A stretch of 64,000 nucleotides of DNA from assembly GCA_947494145.1 (NCBI GenBank), contig CANLTZ010000014.1, positions 1 to 64,000 of the forward strand. Direction: 5' to 3'. This DNA is from an uncultured Jannaschia sp. Its GTDB lineage: Bacteria; Pseudomonadota; Alphaproteobacteria; Rhodobacterales; Rhodobacteraceae. Below are positions 32,425 to 45,046 of the stretch, piece after piece. Below the pieces are notes generated by a model that was not told the DNA's origin, made no database searches, and was given only the letters and a program-made list of their open reading frames with translations. Positions within the stretch are counted from its first letter, which is position 1. Every line of letters starts with the position of its first letter. Made by a program: the position numbers and the translations under genes.

Positions 32425-34415
32425 GTGTTATCGACAAACCTCGCCTCGATCGGAGCCATGTTCTGGCACTGCTCCGCGATATGATCCGCATCCGCCGTTT
32501 CGAGGACAAATGCGCGGAGCTTTACACCCAGCAAAAGATCCGCGGCTTCCTGCATCTCTATGACGGGGAAGAGGCCGTGGCTGCGGGCATCATTCCCGTC
32601 CTTGGGCCGGATGACGCCATCGTCTCGACCTACCGCGAACATGGGCATGCGCTGGTGCGGGGCGTGCCCATGACCACGATCATGGCCGAGATGTTCGGCA
32701 AGGCGGAGGGGTGTTCGGGCGGGCGCGGTGGCTCGATGCATTTGTTCGATGCGAAGACCAACTTTCTTGGCGGCAATGCAATCGTCGGGGGCGGGCTACC
32801 CTTGGCCACGGGCCGCGCGTTGGCGGACCGGCTTGGCGGCAAGGCGGATGTGACGGCCTGTTTCTTCGGCGAAGGGGCCGTGGCGGAGGGAGAGTTTCAC
32901 GAGTCGATGAACTTGGCACAGCTCTGGAACCTGCCGGTGCTGTTTGTCTGCGAAAACAATGGCTACGCGATGGGCTCGGCCGTGGCGCGAACCGAGGCGC
33001 AAGTCGAGGTCGCCCAGAAGGCCGCCGGTTACGGGATGGCCGCGGAACAGGTGGACGGCATGGATGTGGTCGCGGTCGAGGCGGCGGCAAGGAGGGCCAT
33101 CGCTCGCATCCGGGAAACCGGCGCCCCGATGCTTTTGGAATGCAAGGTCTACCGGTTCCGCGCCCATTCCATGTTCGACGCCCAGCTATACCGTGACAAG
33201 GCAGAGGTCACCGAGTGGCGCAAGCGCGGCCCGATCCTTCGCTTCCAGTCGTGGCTTCTGGAAAACAATCTGATCCACACCGAAGATGTCACCGCCATCG
33301 AGACAGCGGCCGATGCCGAGATCGCCGAGGCTGTCGCCTTCGCCGAAGCCGCAACCTGGGAGCCTGTCGAAACGCTCACGGCGCATGTGCTCGGCCCGCA
33401 GCCCGACCCGCCAACGCTGTTTGTACCATCGGGAAATACGGTGGAAACGACCTATCGCGAGGCCGTCAAGCAAGGTATCCGCGATGCCCTTATGCGCGAC
33501 GACCGGGTTTTCTTGATGGGCGAGGATGTGGGCGCCTATGGCGGCTGCTACGCTGTGTCCAAGGGATTGCTGGACGAATTTGGGGAAGATCGGATCCGCG
33601 ACACGCCTCTGTCGGAATCGGGCTTCACCGGCGCGGGTATCGGGGCTGCGGTCGCGGGGATGCGTCCCATCGTCGAGTTGATGACGGTGAACTTTTCTCT
33701 GCTGGCACTGGATCAGATCCTGAACTCGGCCGCCACGCTGCGCCATATGTCGGGGGGGCAATTCGGCGTGCCACTGGTCATCCGCATGGCCACTGGCGCA
33801 GGCAAGCAATTGGCGGCGCAGCATTCCCATAGTCTTGAAGGTTGGTACGCGCATATTCCCGGACTGAAGGTGCTGGCCCCCGCAACCCTGGAGGATGCGC
33901 GCGGGATGCTTTGGACAGCCCTCGAAGACCCCGACCCGGTGCTGATCTTTGAAAACGTGATGCTCTACAACCGCTCTGGCGAAATCGACGAGGCGGCGGG
34001 CGCCGTCGATATCTCTAGCGCCGTGATCCGGCGGGACGGGTCAGATATCAGCCTGATCACCTATGGCGGGTCTCTGTTCAAGACGCTTGACGCGGCCGAG
34101 CAGTTAGCCACGGACGGGATCACGGCGGAGGTGATCGACCTGCGCAGCCTGCGCCCGTTGGATGATGCGACGATCCTGGCTTCGGTTCAGAAGACGCGGC
34201 GCGCGGTGATTGTCGATGAGGGTTGGCGGTCCGGCGCATTGGCCGCCGAAATCTCAGCCCGCATCATGGAAAACGCCCTTTGGTCACTGGATGCCCCGGT
34301 GGCGCGGGTCTGCTCGGCTGAAGTGCCGATTCCCTATCCCAAACACCTGGAGACGGCAGCAATTCCGCAGGTGGGCGGCATCGTCGCGGCGGCCAAGTCG
34401 TTGTTTGGGAACTGA
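32421..34415 (+). CDS. 2-oxoacid dehydrogenase E1, fused alpha and beta subunits
   Basis: E1-alpha [44 protein letters not shown]1-beta [41 protein letters not shown] in the same ORF. Confidence 0.93.
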
Positions 34416-34416
34416 G

Positions 34417-35622
34417 ATGGGGATTTTCGCAATGCCATCTCTTGGTGCCGACATGGAAGACGGCACCCTCGTCGAATGGATGATCGCCCAAGGCGACCTC
34501 GTTTCGCGCGGCGATGTCGTCGCCGTGGTCGAAACCCAGAAAGGCGCAATAGAAATCGAGTGTTTCGAGGCCGGCGAGGTATCGGAGCTGTTGGCATCCG
34601 TTGGCCAGGTCGTTCCGGTGGGCGCCCCTTTGGCACTGATCGGGGCCGGCGATGCGCCAAAGCCAGAGCTGGTCGCCGCACCAGTGCCGCGCGCCGCGCC
34701 GAAACCTCCGGACGTCAGTCCGCCGCCTGCTCCGGACGTGCGTGTCGTCGGCGCCGTCTCACCCATACCGGGGCCATCCTTGGCGGAAGAGACACGCGCA
34801 ACACCGGCGGCACGGGCGCGCGCATCGGAGTTGACCATCGACCTTGACGGCATAAAGGGAACCGGCCCGGATGGCGTGATCGTTCTGGGCGACATCGACA
34901 GAGCCCGCGAAACCGAAGGGGCGGCAGCGCGACCGACCCCTTCACCGCCGACCGACCCCAAGGCCGAAATGCGCAAGGCCATCGCAGCGGCCATTGCCCG
35001 TTCAAAGCGGACCATCCCCCATTTCTACCTGTCCCAAACCATCGACATTCAGTCTGCGATGAACCGTCTGGCAGACCTGAATGCCAAGCGTGCCCCGACC
35101 GACCGGCTGCTTTTCGGCGCAATGGTCCTGCGTGCGGCGGCCCTTGCAGCCCGTGCCTGTCCGACGTTGAACGGTCACTATGAGGGCGACATCTTTCGCC
35201 CGGCGCCAGAGGTTCATGCCGGGCTCGCCATCGCGCTTCGTGGCGGCGGCCTTGTGGCACCCGCCGTGATGCGGGCCGACGCTCTGGGCCTGGATGAGAC
35301 CATGGCCGCCATGCGCGACCTTGTGAGCCGTGCCCGTGCCGGGCGGCTGCGCGGGTCGGAGATGACGGCGGGCACGATCACCGTCTCAAGCCTCGGCGAC
35401 AGCGGGGCAGAGGCCATGGGCGGTGTCATTTTCCCGCCGCAGGTCGCACTGGTCGGCGTGGGGGCGCCACAGGTCCGGCCATGGGTCGTCGACGGCCAGG
35501 TCGAGCCCCGCCATGTGATCACCGTAACGTTGGCCGCCGATCACCGGGTCAATGACGGGCGCCAGGCGTCCCGTTTCCTGGCCGCTTTCGAAACCCATCT
35601 CACGTCGCCGGAGTGCCCATGA
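34417..35622 (+). CDS. 2-oxoacid dehydrogenase E2 acyltransferase
   Basis: Lipoyl domain VVETQKGAIEIE; E3/E1-binding-like domain; catalytic ADHRVNDGRQASRF. Confidence 0.92.
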   Translation: MGIFAMPSLGADMEDGTLVEWMIAQGDLVSRGDVVAVVETQKGAIEIECFEAGEVSELLASVGQVVPVGAPLALIGAGDAPKPELVAAPVPRAAPKPPDVSPPPAPDVRVVGAVSPIPGPSLAEETRATPAARARASELTIDLDGIKGTGPDGVIVLGDIDRARETEGAAARPTPSPPTDPKAEMRKAIAAAIARSKRTIPHFYLSQTIDIQSAMNRLADLNAKRAPTDRLLFGAMVLRAAALAARACPTLNGHYEGDIFRPAPEVHAGLAIALRGGGLVAPAVMRADALGLDETMAAMRDLVSRARAGRLRGSEMTAGTITVSSLGDSGAEAMGGVIFPPQVALVGVGAPQVRPWVVDGQVEPRHVITVTLAADHRVNDGRQASRFLAAFETHLTSPECP

Positions 35623-35864
35623 CCCAGGACGAAATCCGCGCAGCCTTTCTTGATGAGCTGGTGAATGTCGCCCCCGACATCGACCCCATGACCGTGGCGG
35701 TAGACGATCACCTGCAAGACGACCTTGAGTTGGACTCGATGGACATCCTCAACCTCGTCACCGCCCTACATACGCGGTTCGGTGTCGACGTGGCCGAAGC
35801 GGAATACGGACAGATCGCCACGCTCGCATCGGCTGTCCCGTTCATTGCGGAACGGCTGGGATAG
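35613..35864 (+). CDS. Acyl carrier protein
   Basis: DHLQDDLELDSMDILNLVTALHTRFGVDV: DSxD 4'-phosphopantetheine site. Confidence 0.9.
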   Translation: MPMTQDEIRAAFLDELVNVAPDIDPMTVAVDDHLQDDLELDSMDILNLVTALHTRFGVDVAEAEYGQIATLASAVPFIAERLG

Positions 35865-35878
35865 GGGGCGGGGCCAGC

Positions 35879-36340
35879 TTACTCTGCGGCTCGGGCGTCC
35901 GCTGGGGTCCGGTCGGACAACCAGCCTTGAAAGAAGCCCTCAGCGTCTTGCAGATTGGTGCGTGCACGCGGGCTGAGCCCTTCATGAACTTTGCCGAAGG
36001 CATAACCTGTTATCGCCAGGATGAACGCCTCTGGCTCTGCGCCATAGAGCGTCTTGGCCAAAGCCAGAACCGCCGCGGGGCTAAGCGAATGACTTGAAAG
36101 CGCGCCTTCTCCCGCGGGCTTGATCCTGTTGAAGTGGAAGCCGTCTGGCGCGTCCATCGCGGCATCTGCAAAGATGACTTGGCGTGCATCTGCCACCCAA
36201 AGGGCGTGATCGACGGTAAGTTGGTAGTCGGTCCGCACCTCCAACCCGGACAGTCCCAGGGCTGCCATCCCGGAGGCAAAGGCAGGCCCCAACCCGTCAT
36301 CGCAGCGGCCTGGATTGCCGTATCCAATGAGCTTGATCAA
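35879..36340 (-). CDS. hoxW: Hydrogenase maturation protease, HoxW-like
   Basis: MIKLIGYGNPGRCDDGLGPAFASGM; adjacent to hoxH. Confidence 0.85.
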   Translation of the reverse strand: MIKLIGYGNPGRCDDGLGPAFASGMAALGLSGLEVRTDYQLTVDHALWVADARQVIFADAAMDAPDGFHFNRIKPAGEGALSSHSLSPAAVLALAKTLYGAEPEAFILAITGYAFGKVHEGLSPRARTNLQDAEGFFQGWLSDRTPADARAAE

Positions 36341-37776
36341 CTGTCCGTCGCGCGGCTGGCGATCACCGATCCGCTGGCATCGATCACGTCAACCTTCAGC
36401 GGCATCTGCCCCAAAGCATGGGTTGCGCAAGACAGACATGGGTCATGGGATCGGATCGCAACTTCCACTTGGTTCAGCATTCCTTCCGTAATCTCCGGCT
36501 GGCCCGAGATTTGCTTGATCGCCACGTCTTTGACGGCCCGGTTCATCCCTTCGTTGTTATGCGTGGTCGAGACAATGAGGTTGCAATAGGTCACCTGGTC
36601 GTTCTCATCGACTTCGTAGTGGTGGATCAGATTGCCGCGCGGTGCCTCGATCACACCGATGCCTTCGAACCGGCGGTCACCGGTCGCCCGCAGTTCCGTG
36701 CCTTGCAGATCAGGGTCGTGGAGCAATTCGCGGATCTTCTCAACGCAGTGCAGAACTTCGATCATCCGGGCCCAATGATTTGCCAGGATCGCGTGGGCGA
36801 CGCCGCCATTCGCGGCGATCAACTCATCACGTGCGGCATTGGCGAGCGGCGTGTCGATGAAATCGATCGTGTTCATCCGCGCCAGCGGTCCCACCCGATA
36901 CCAGCCGTCATCCGGGCCGAGCGACTTGAAGAAAGGAAATTTCATGTAGGACCAAGGCCGCACATCTTCCGTGATAACGTCGCAATAGGCCTCGCAGGGA
37001 AGCTGATCGAACAGCCGGTCACCAGCCTGGTTGATGGCCCTGAGATTGCCATCATATAGATCAAGCGCGCCGTCACCTTCGCGCACAATCGACATGTAAT
37101 GCGAAGGGAAAGCTGCGAAATTCTGCACAGTCTCCATGTGTTCCAACGTGTAGTTCCGCGCCAAGGCCAGGGCATCCAGCGCCCAGGCTTCCATGTCGGC
37201 GAGATCCTTCAAGAAGGCATCGCGCTTTTCGATCGGCAGGTTCTGGTTGATCCCACCGGGAATGGCGGCTGTCCCATGGATCTTCTTGCCCGCCGTCGCC
37301 TCGATGATGTCTTGGCCGAATTTCCGCATCATGATGGCGCGGCGGCCAAGTTCAGGATGTTCTTTCAGCACTTCGAAGATGTTGCGCTTTTCGGCGGGTG
37401 CGCAGAAGCCGAACAACAGATCAGGCGCGGCAAGGTGGAAGAAATGCAGCACGTGGCTTTGCATGACCTGACCGTAATGCATCAGCCGCCGCATCTTTTC
37501 GGCCGTGGGCGGCGGCCTGTCGACGCCCGCGATCTGATCCATGGCCTTGGCCGCGGCCAAGTGATGACTGACGGGGCAGATGCCACATAGACGCTGCACG
37601 ATGACGGGGACTTCCCACATCAAGCGGCCTCGGATGAATCGCTCGAACCCGCGGAATTCCACGATGTGCAACCGGGCCTCGTCGACATTGCCATCTGCAT
37701 CCAGATGGATCGTCACCTTGCCATGACCTTCGACCCGTGTGACCGGCGAAATCTCGATCAGCCTTGGCTCAGACAT
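36337..37776 (-). CDS. hoxH: NAD-reducing [NiFe]-hydrogenase large subunit HoxH
   Basis: RLCGICPVSHHLAAAKAMD and C-terminal DPCLSCATHALG Ni-Fe ligand motifs. Confidence 0.95.
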   Translation of the reverse strand: MSEPRLIEISPVTRVEGHGKVTIHLDADGNVDEARLHIVEFRGFERFIRGRLMWEVPVIVQRLCGICPVSHHLAAAKAMDQIAGVDRPPPTAEKMRRLMHYGQVMQSHVLHFFHLAAPDLLFGFCAPAEKRNIFEVLKEHPELGRRAIMMRKFGQDIIEATAGKKIHGTAAIPGGINQNLPIEKRDAFLKDLADMEAWALDALALARNYTLEHMETVQNFAAFPSHYMSIVREGDGALDLYDGNLRAINQAGDRLFDQLPCEAYCDVITEDVRPWSYMKFPFFKSLGPDDGWYRVGPLARMNTIDFIDTPLANAARDELIAANGGVAHAILANHWARMIEVLHCVEKIRELLHDPDLQGTELRATGDRRFEGIGVIEAPRGNLIHHYEVDENDQVTYCNLIVSTTHNNEGMNRAVKDVAIKQISGQPEITEGMLNQVEVAIRSHDPCLSCATHALGQMPLKVDVIDASGSVIASRATDS

Positions 37777-37803
37777 GGGCGGTCCTCCCTCGGATCTCGA
37801 CTT

Positions 37804-38373
37804 TCAGTCAAATCGAATGCTTTCCCGCTCGAACCCATCGAACTTGCCGTCGAGCAGCTTGCTTAGCGCATTGAAGATAACGTCGCCGGTCGGGGCGCAG
37901 CCGGGGATCTGGACGTCGATCTCGACCACTTCCGAACAGGGATAGACCTTGTCGAGCAACAGCGGCAGTGCAGGGTCGTTGGGGATGTTGTGCGTGACGT
38001 TTCGGATGTCGCGCCCGGTGATATAGGCTTCCTCCAGACATTCGCGCAGCGGCGCGTCGGAATGCATGACCGCGTTCCGCATCGCTGGCAGGCCGCCCAT
38101 GATGGCGCATTGCCCAAGCGCAATCAGGACGTCGCAATTGCGCCGGAAGTCTCTTAAAACGTGGACGTTTTCTTCGTTGCAACAGCCGCCTTCGATGATC
38201 CCGATATCGCAGCGATGCCGGAAGGATTTGATATCAGTCAGCGGTGATCTGTGTATCTCGACGCGCTGCATAAGGTCGATCAGATGCTCATCCATGTCGA
38301 GGATGGCCATGTGACAGCCAAAGCACCCGGCGAGGGACGCGGTCGCGACGCGGGCCTTGCGCGGCTCAGTCAT
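37804..38373 (-). CDS. hoxY: Hydrogenase small subunit HoxY
   Basis: ASLAGCFGCHMAILDMDE; IIEGGCCNEENV; IDVQIPGCAPTGDVI. Confidence 0.93.
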   Translation of the reverse strand: MTEPRKARVATASLAGCFGCHMAILDMDEHLIDLMQRVEIHRSPLTDIKSFRHRCDIGIIEGGCCNEENVHVLRDFRRNCDVLIALGQCAIMGGLPAMRNAVMHSDAPLRECLEEAYITGRDIRNVTHNIPNDPALPLLLDKVYPCSEVVEIDVQIPGCAPTGDVIFNALSKLLDGKFDGFERESIRFD

Positions 38374-39079
38374 CAGCCTTGGCCTTGGCGTTTGATCCAA
38401 TCAGGCCGTGGTCAGAATCACGCTCTCCGATGGGTCTGCTGAAGCCAACGCGCTTGCGGATAATGCAGCCCACGGGACAGACGTCTGCGGATACCGCCAC
38501 ATCGTCAATAGTGGCGTCCGTATGGGCCAGATCGGGGCCGTTCACGGCAACATGGCGGTGAATGCCGCGGCCCACATAGCCGAAGATGCCTTTCCCATCG
38601 ATGTCTTGGGACGCGCGGATGCATCGCCCGCAGGAAATGCAGCGATTGGTGTCCAACGCGATGTCAGGGTGGGAGGCGTCGACCGGGCGGCACGGCTCCA
38701 GGTAGGGGAACCGCGTCGGGTCGGTCATGTCGAGGCGGTATGCCATCGCCTGCAATTCGCAATTCCCGCTCGCCTCGCAGATCGGGCAGAGATGGTTGCC
38801 TTCATGAAACAGCATCTCAACCAGATCGCGCCGCATCTTGTTGATATGTGGCGTCTCATTTTCCACCACGGCATCCGGCGGCGCGGGTTCTGTGCAGGCC
38901 GCCACGCTGCGGCCATTGCATTTGACCGTGCAAACCCGGCAGCCGCCTTGATGGCGCAGCCCCTCGTGGTCGCAGAGCCGCGGGATGTAGACCCCCGCCG
39001 CATCCGCCGCTTCCATGATGGTCTGTCCATCGCGCGCCGCGATCTCGACCCCGTCAATCTCGAACCGAAGACCGCTCAT
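38366..39079 (-). CDS. hoxU: Hydrogenase diaphorase subunit HoxU
   Basis: 2Fe-2S CDHEGLRHQGGCRVCTVKCNG; HLCPICEASGNCELQ; NRCISCGRCIRASQD. Confidence 0.93.
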   Translation of the reverse strand: MSGLRFEIDGVEIAARDGQTIMEAADAAGVYIPRLCDHEGLRHQGGCRVCTVKCNGRSVAACTEPAPPDAVVENETPHINKMRRDLVEMLFHEGNHLCPICEASGNCELQAMAYRLDMTDPTRFPYLEPCRPVDASHPDIALDTNRCISCGRCIRASQDIDGKGIFGYVGRGIHRHVAVNGPDLAHTDATIDDVAVSADVCPVGCIIRKRVGFSRPIGERDSDHGLIGSNAKAKADD

Positions 39080-40944
39080 GCCCCGAAATCCTTGTCGAAG
39101 ATGTAGGAGCGCCGCTTCGCCAGATGCCGCGCGTCGCTAATCGCCGATTGGATATCGAAAGTGGCGCGCAACCTATCCTCGGGCGCCTTCACCATCGCGG
39201 AATAGACCAGTGGGAAGTTGTCCAAGGTTGACAGGATCGGGTTAGGGGATGTCATGCCCAGACCGCAGCGGCTGGTCTCAACGATCGTCTGCGACAGGTC
39301 GCGCATATAGTCGATATCGGCGGGGTTTGCCTTCCCCGCTCGGAACTTCGCCACGGCCTTCTGCAAGAACACGTTGCCGACCCGGCAGGGCGTGCAATAG
39401 CCACAGCTTTCGTGGACGAAGAACGACATGTAGTATTCCACGATCTCCAAGACGTTCCGGTCGCCCGAAAAGATCACGATAGCGCCCCCGGTCGACAGGT
39501 CGTCGAAGGTTAGTTTGCGGTGGAACATGTCGCGGGCGATCATCGCGCCGCTTGGCCCGCCAACCAGGACGGCAGCGGCGTCTTCACCGCCGACGGCGAC
39601 CAGCATGTCCCGAATGCTCATGCCATAGGGCCATTCATAGACACCGGGGTTGAGGCAATCGCCGGACACGCTGAACAGTTTGGTCCCGTGGCTGCCCGCA
39701 ATCCCCATGTCGAAGAACCACTTGGCGCCCCCATCCATAATGCGGGCGGCATGGCAGAACGTCTCTACGTTGTTCACCACCGTTGGACAGCCCAGATATC
39801 CATGTGTGGTTGGAAAGGGGGGCCGGGTCTTCGGTTCACCCGGAAGACCTTCGCAAGAAGAGATCAGCGCGCCTTCGGCCCCGCAGATATAGGCACCGGC
39901 GCCGATTTGCAGCCGGACATCGAAGTCGAAACCGTCGACGCCCAGGATGTTGCTGCCAAGCAGGCCCCGAACCCGGCGATCCGCCAGCACGTCTTCAAGC
40001 AACTCCCGCAGATAGACGTATTCCCCTCGAAGATAGAGTATTCCTTCCCGTGCGCCGACGGCCCGGGCGGCAATCGTCATGCCTTCGATCGTCAGACGCG
40101 GGCGTTCTGTCAGCAAAACGCGATCCTTGAAGGTTCCCGGTTCTCCTTCATCCGCGTTGCAGATGACGAACCGCCTGTGCCCGCCAGCGGTGCTGGCAAA
40201 GCGCCATTTCTGGCCCGTTGCAAACCCGGCGCCGCCACATCCGCGCAATCCGCTTCGTTCGATGCTTTCAATGATCTGCGCAGGCGTCGCCGCAGCCGCA
40301 GCGCGCAACCCTGCATCTTGGGGAACGTCGCCCAGAAGCACGCATCCGGCATGGCGTATATTGTTGTCGACCATCCTGCGCGCCCGCTCGATGGGCGTGA
40401 GGTCGTCAAACCGGTCCGATATCAGATCTTCGGGGCGCGTGCCGTCCTTCAACCTGGCGGCAAACAGGCGGGCGCTTTCTGGGGTAAGCGAAGTCAGCAC
40501 GATATCGTTGACCATAGCTGCCGGAGCTTGGTCGCACAGACCGATGCAAGGGGTGCATTCGAGCGAAAAAGCACCATCGGCCGAGGTTTCGCCCGTCTTG
40601 ATGCCAAGCACCGTCTCGAAGGCGGCCTGAACTTCGGCAAGGCCTGCAAACCGGTCCACGATGTCGTCGCACAGACGGATGGTGACGCGTCCCCTCGGCG
40701 TCAGCGACAGGAAGGCGTAGAAGCTTGCAACCCCTTCCACTTCGATTGGTTTCAGCCCGGTCAGCTCCGCAATTCTTAGGATGGCATCCTGGGAAATGAC
40801 ACGCTGTGCGTCCTGGACCGCGCGCAAGATATCGAGCATTCGACCATGGTCATTGTCGAACGCAGCGCAGATCTGTTCGATCTGAACCTGATTGGAGGCC
40901 GCTGGCTCTAGCCCTTCGTCGGCCGCATTCTTTCCGGTGGACAT
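39076..40944 (-). CDS. hoxF: Hydrogenase diaphorase subunit HoxF (NuoE+NuoF fusion)
   Basis: NuoE-like CTPCIGLCDQAPA; NuoF-like RGCGGAGFATGQKW and CGYCTPCRVGN; start MSTGKN with SD GGGAG. Confidence 0.93.
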   Translation of the reverse strand: MSTGKNAADEGLEPAASNQVQIEQICAAFDNDHGRMLDILRAVQDAQRVISQDAILRIAELTGLKPIEVEGVASFYAFLSLTPRGRVTIRLCDDIVDRFAGLAEVQAAFETVLGIKTGETSADGAFSLECTPCIGLCDQAPAAMVNDIVLTSLTPESARLFAARLKDGTRPEDLISDRFDDLTPIERARRMVDNNIRHAGCVLLGDVPQDAGLRAAAAATPAQIIESIERSGLRGCGGAGFATGQKWRFASTAGGHRRFVICNADEGEPGTFKDRVLLTERPRLTIEGMTIAARAVGAREGILYLRGEYVYLRELLEDVLADRRVRGLLGSNILGVDGFDFDVRLQIGAGAYICGAEGALISSCEGLPGEPKTRPPFPTTHGYLGCPTVVNNVETFCHAARIMDGGAKWFFDMGIAGSHGTKLFSVSGDCLNPGVYEWPYGMSIRDMLVAVGGEDAAAVLVGGPSGAMIARDMFHRKLTFDDLSTGGAIVIFSGDRNVLEIVEYYMSFFVHESCGYCTPCRVGNVFLQKAVAKFRAGKANPADIDYMRDLSQTIVETSRCGLGMTSPNPILSTLDNFPLVYSAMVKAPEDRLRATFDIQSAISDARHLAKRRSYIFDKDFGA

Positions 40945-40992
40945 GACGTATCTCCCGTCCGGTAGAATGGGCATACGATCGCGGCGCTTGAT

Positions 40993-41006
40993 TTGATCTC
41001 CGTCAA
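40993..41006 (-). promoter_or_regulatory. FNR/FixK-type site TTGATCTCCGTCAA (plus-strand reading)
   Basis: 48 nt upstream of hoxF; -10-like CATTCT at 40969-40964. Confidence 0.72.
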
Positions 41007-41356
41007 CCAACTTCCCCAAAGGATCTGGCTTTGCGGAAACACGCCAATGGCCTGGTATGACCTTCCGCCATCCAGCGGCGGAGACCAAATGCGGTTGCCT
41101 GGATCAGTCTGACAATCGGCGGAACATGCAGTTCCGTCATCACAAAAGCATAGATGAAGATGACATGTCGCGCGTCTGGACGTGTGGACAGGACCCATTG
41201 CGGCCGCTGGGCGGATTGCGCCGACCGAACACGCCTGACGCAGAGCAGCGACTAAAGCGTCACGGCGTCGCGGCCTGTGCGCAGGCCAAACTGCAGCCTG
41301 CATGGTCGCCAGACGACCCATCGCCCAGCGACTCTTTCTTGCGCCGTGTCATCCGC

Positions 41357-43249
<1,893 letters not shown>

Positions 43250-43301
43250 GGGGTTCCCCCGGAATTTCCGGTCATGCTGCAATGCATGTGGATGCACTGC
43301 G

Positions 43302-43315
43302 TTGACGCCCGTCAA
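43302..43315. promoter_or_regulatory. FNR/FixK-type site TTGACGCCCGTCAA between divergent genes
   Basis: Plus direction: TAAATT at 43338-43343 (site centred -41.5). Minus direction: CAGCAT at 43279-43274 (also -41.5). Confidence 0.78.
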
Positions 43316-43372
43316 TGTGGGCAAGCCACATGTCGGCTAAATTCAAGCGCATCCACCCTGTGGAGGTGCCCT

Positions 43373-44950
43373 TTGGATCAGTCCGAGATCGTCGCCTTCC
43401 TTTCCTCCGCTCAGGCTTTCCGTGCGGCAGGCGATCAGATTCCCGCCGACGCGGAGGTCGAGATCGTCGAAACCCATGGGGCTTACGTCTTCTTATGCGG
43501 CGATGTGGCCTTCAAGCTGAAACGGGCGGTGATCTACGATTATATGGATCTGGGCACGGTGGAGCGTCGGCACACCATGCTCCTGCGTGAGTTGGATTTG
43601 AACGCCCCGACCGCACCAATGATCTACCGCGATGTTTTGCCGGTGACGCAACAGCCAGATGGGTTGGCCCTGGGCGGGGATGGACCTGTGGTGGATTGGG
43701 TCTTGCGAATGTGGCGCTTTCCGGCCGAGGATGAGTTTGAGGCGCTCGTGGCGCGCGGGGCCTTTGACGATGACCTGCCCTCCGCAACGGGCGAGGCCAT
43801 CGCCGCCTACCACGGGGCCGCGCCGGTGATCCATCGCGAAGGTGGTCGGTTGATTGCCGACATCCTGGCCGAACTGGGCCGCGTCTTCGCGGAGTATCCA
43901 GGAGAGGAGGGGACGGAGCGGGTCGCGGAGTGGCGCGAAGCCTCCGCCGCAGCCTTGTGCGACGTCCAGCTGCTTCTAGACCAGCGGGGGGCGGACGGCC
44001 ATGTGCGGCGCGGCCATGGTGATCTGCATCTCAGGAACCTTGTCCTCATCGAAGGGCGGCCCGTCCTCTTCGATGCGCTCGAATTCGATGAGACTCTGGG
44101 AACCTGCGATGTGCTTTATGATGTAGGCTTCCTCGTCATGGATCTGTGCCACCGCGGTTTGCCGCAACAGGCTTGCCGCGTCCTTGATGCTTGGCTGCGC
44201 GAGGCGCGGGGCGCCGAGGATGCGGGCCTTGCCGCGCTGCCGCTCTTCCTGTCTGTCAGGGCCGCGATCCGCGCGATGGTTCTTTTGCAGACCGATAAAG
44301 CGCGTAGCCAACAGGGCGCGTCGGCCGCGTCGGTCCGGGCGCTTCTGGACTTGGCCTGCCATGCGCTTTCGCCTGCGCCGCCGCAGTTGATCGCGGTGGG
44401 CGGCTATTCCGGCACTGGCAAGAGCATCCTTGCCCGTCATCTTGCCCCTGGCCTCGGGGCAGACCCCGGTGCGGTCCTCCTGTCCTCCGATCTCGAACGC
44501 AAGGTCGGCCTGCCCAAGGACCGCCCTTTGGGCGCAGACCATTATTCCCCGAAGGATCGGGAAGCGGTGTATCGGCGCTTTTTCCAACGGGCCGAAACCG
44601 TTCTCAGCGCTGGTCACGCCGCTATTCTCGACGCGACCTTCTTGGATGCGGGCCTGCGTCAAGTGGCTGGCGATCTTGCACGCCGAACAGGCGTGCCATT
44701 CCACGGCTTCTGGTTAGATGCGCCCCAGGCCGTATTGGAGGCGCGCGTTCTGACCCGATACGGCGGGCCGTCGGACGCAGATATCTCTGTCCTGCGGTGC
44801 CAACTGGAACGACCGATCGGAGTGTTGGATTGGCATCGTCTGGATGCCTCGAACACCCCCGAAGCCACGCTTCGCGCGGCCCGCGATGCAATGCTCCGAT
44901 CTCAGGCAGGAAGACGGTTGCATGAACGATCATACGACCCGACATCGTGA
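43373..44950 (+). CDS. Bifunctional aminoglycoside-phosphotransferase-like / P-loop kinase fusion protein
   Basis: N-terminal kinase-like HGDLHLRNLVLIEGRPVLFDALEFDETLGTCDVLYDVGFLVMDL; C-terminal P-loop VGGYSGTGKSILARHLAP. TTG start with GGAGG upstream inferred. Confidence 0.85.
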   Translation: MDQSEIVAFLSSAQAFRAAGDQIPADAEVEIVETHGAYVFLCGDVAFKLKRAVIYDYMDLGTVERRHTMLLRELDLNAPTAPMIYRDVLPVTQQPDGLALGGDGPVVDWVLRMWRFPAEDEFEALVARGAFDDDLPSATGEAIAAYHGAAPVIHREGGRLIADILAELGRVFAEYPGEEGTERVAEWREASAAALCDVQLLLDQRGADGHVRRGHGDLHLRNLVLIEGRPVLFDALEFDETLGTCDVLYDVGFLVMDLCHRGLPQQACRVLDAWLREARGAEDAGLAALPLFLSVRAAIRAMVLLQTDKARSQQGASAASVRALLDLACHALSPAPPQLIAVGGYSGTGKSILARHLAPGLGADPGAVLLSSDLERKVGLPKDRPLGADHYSPKDREAVYRRFFQRAETVLSAGHAAILDATFLDAGLRQVAGDLARRTGVPFHGFWLDAPQAVLEARVLTRYGGPSDADISVLRCQLERPIGVLDWHRLDASNTPEATLRAARDAMLRSQAGRRLHERSYDPTS

Positions 44951-45046
44951 CAGCTTCGCCGCCTTTGGTGGAAAAACACGGCCGAAAATGGCTCGCCGCA
45001 GAGGCGATTGCCCCGCTTATCGACCGTTGAAGATCGGAGAAACGGG

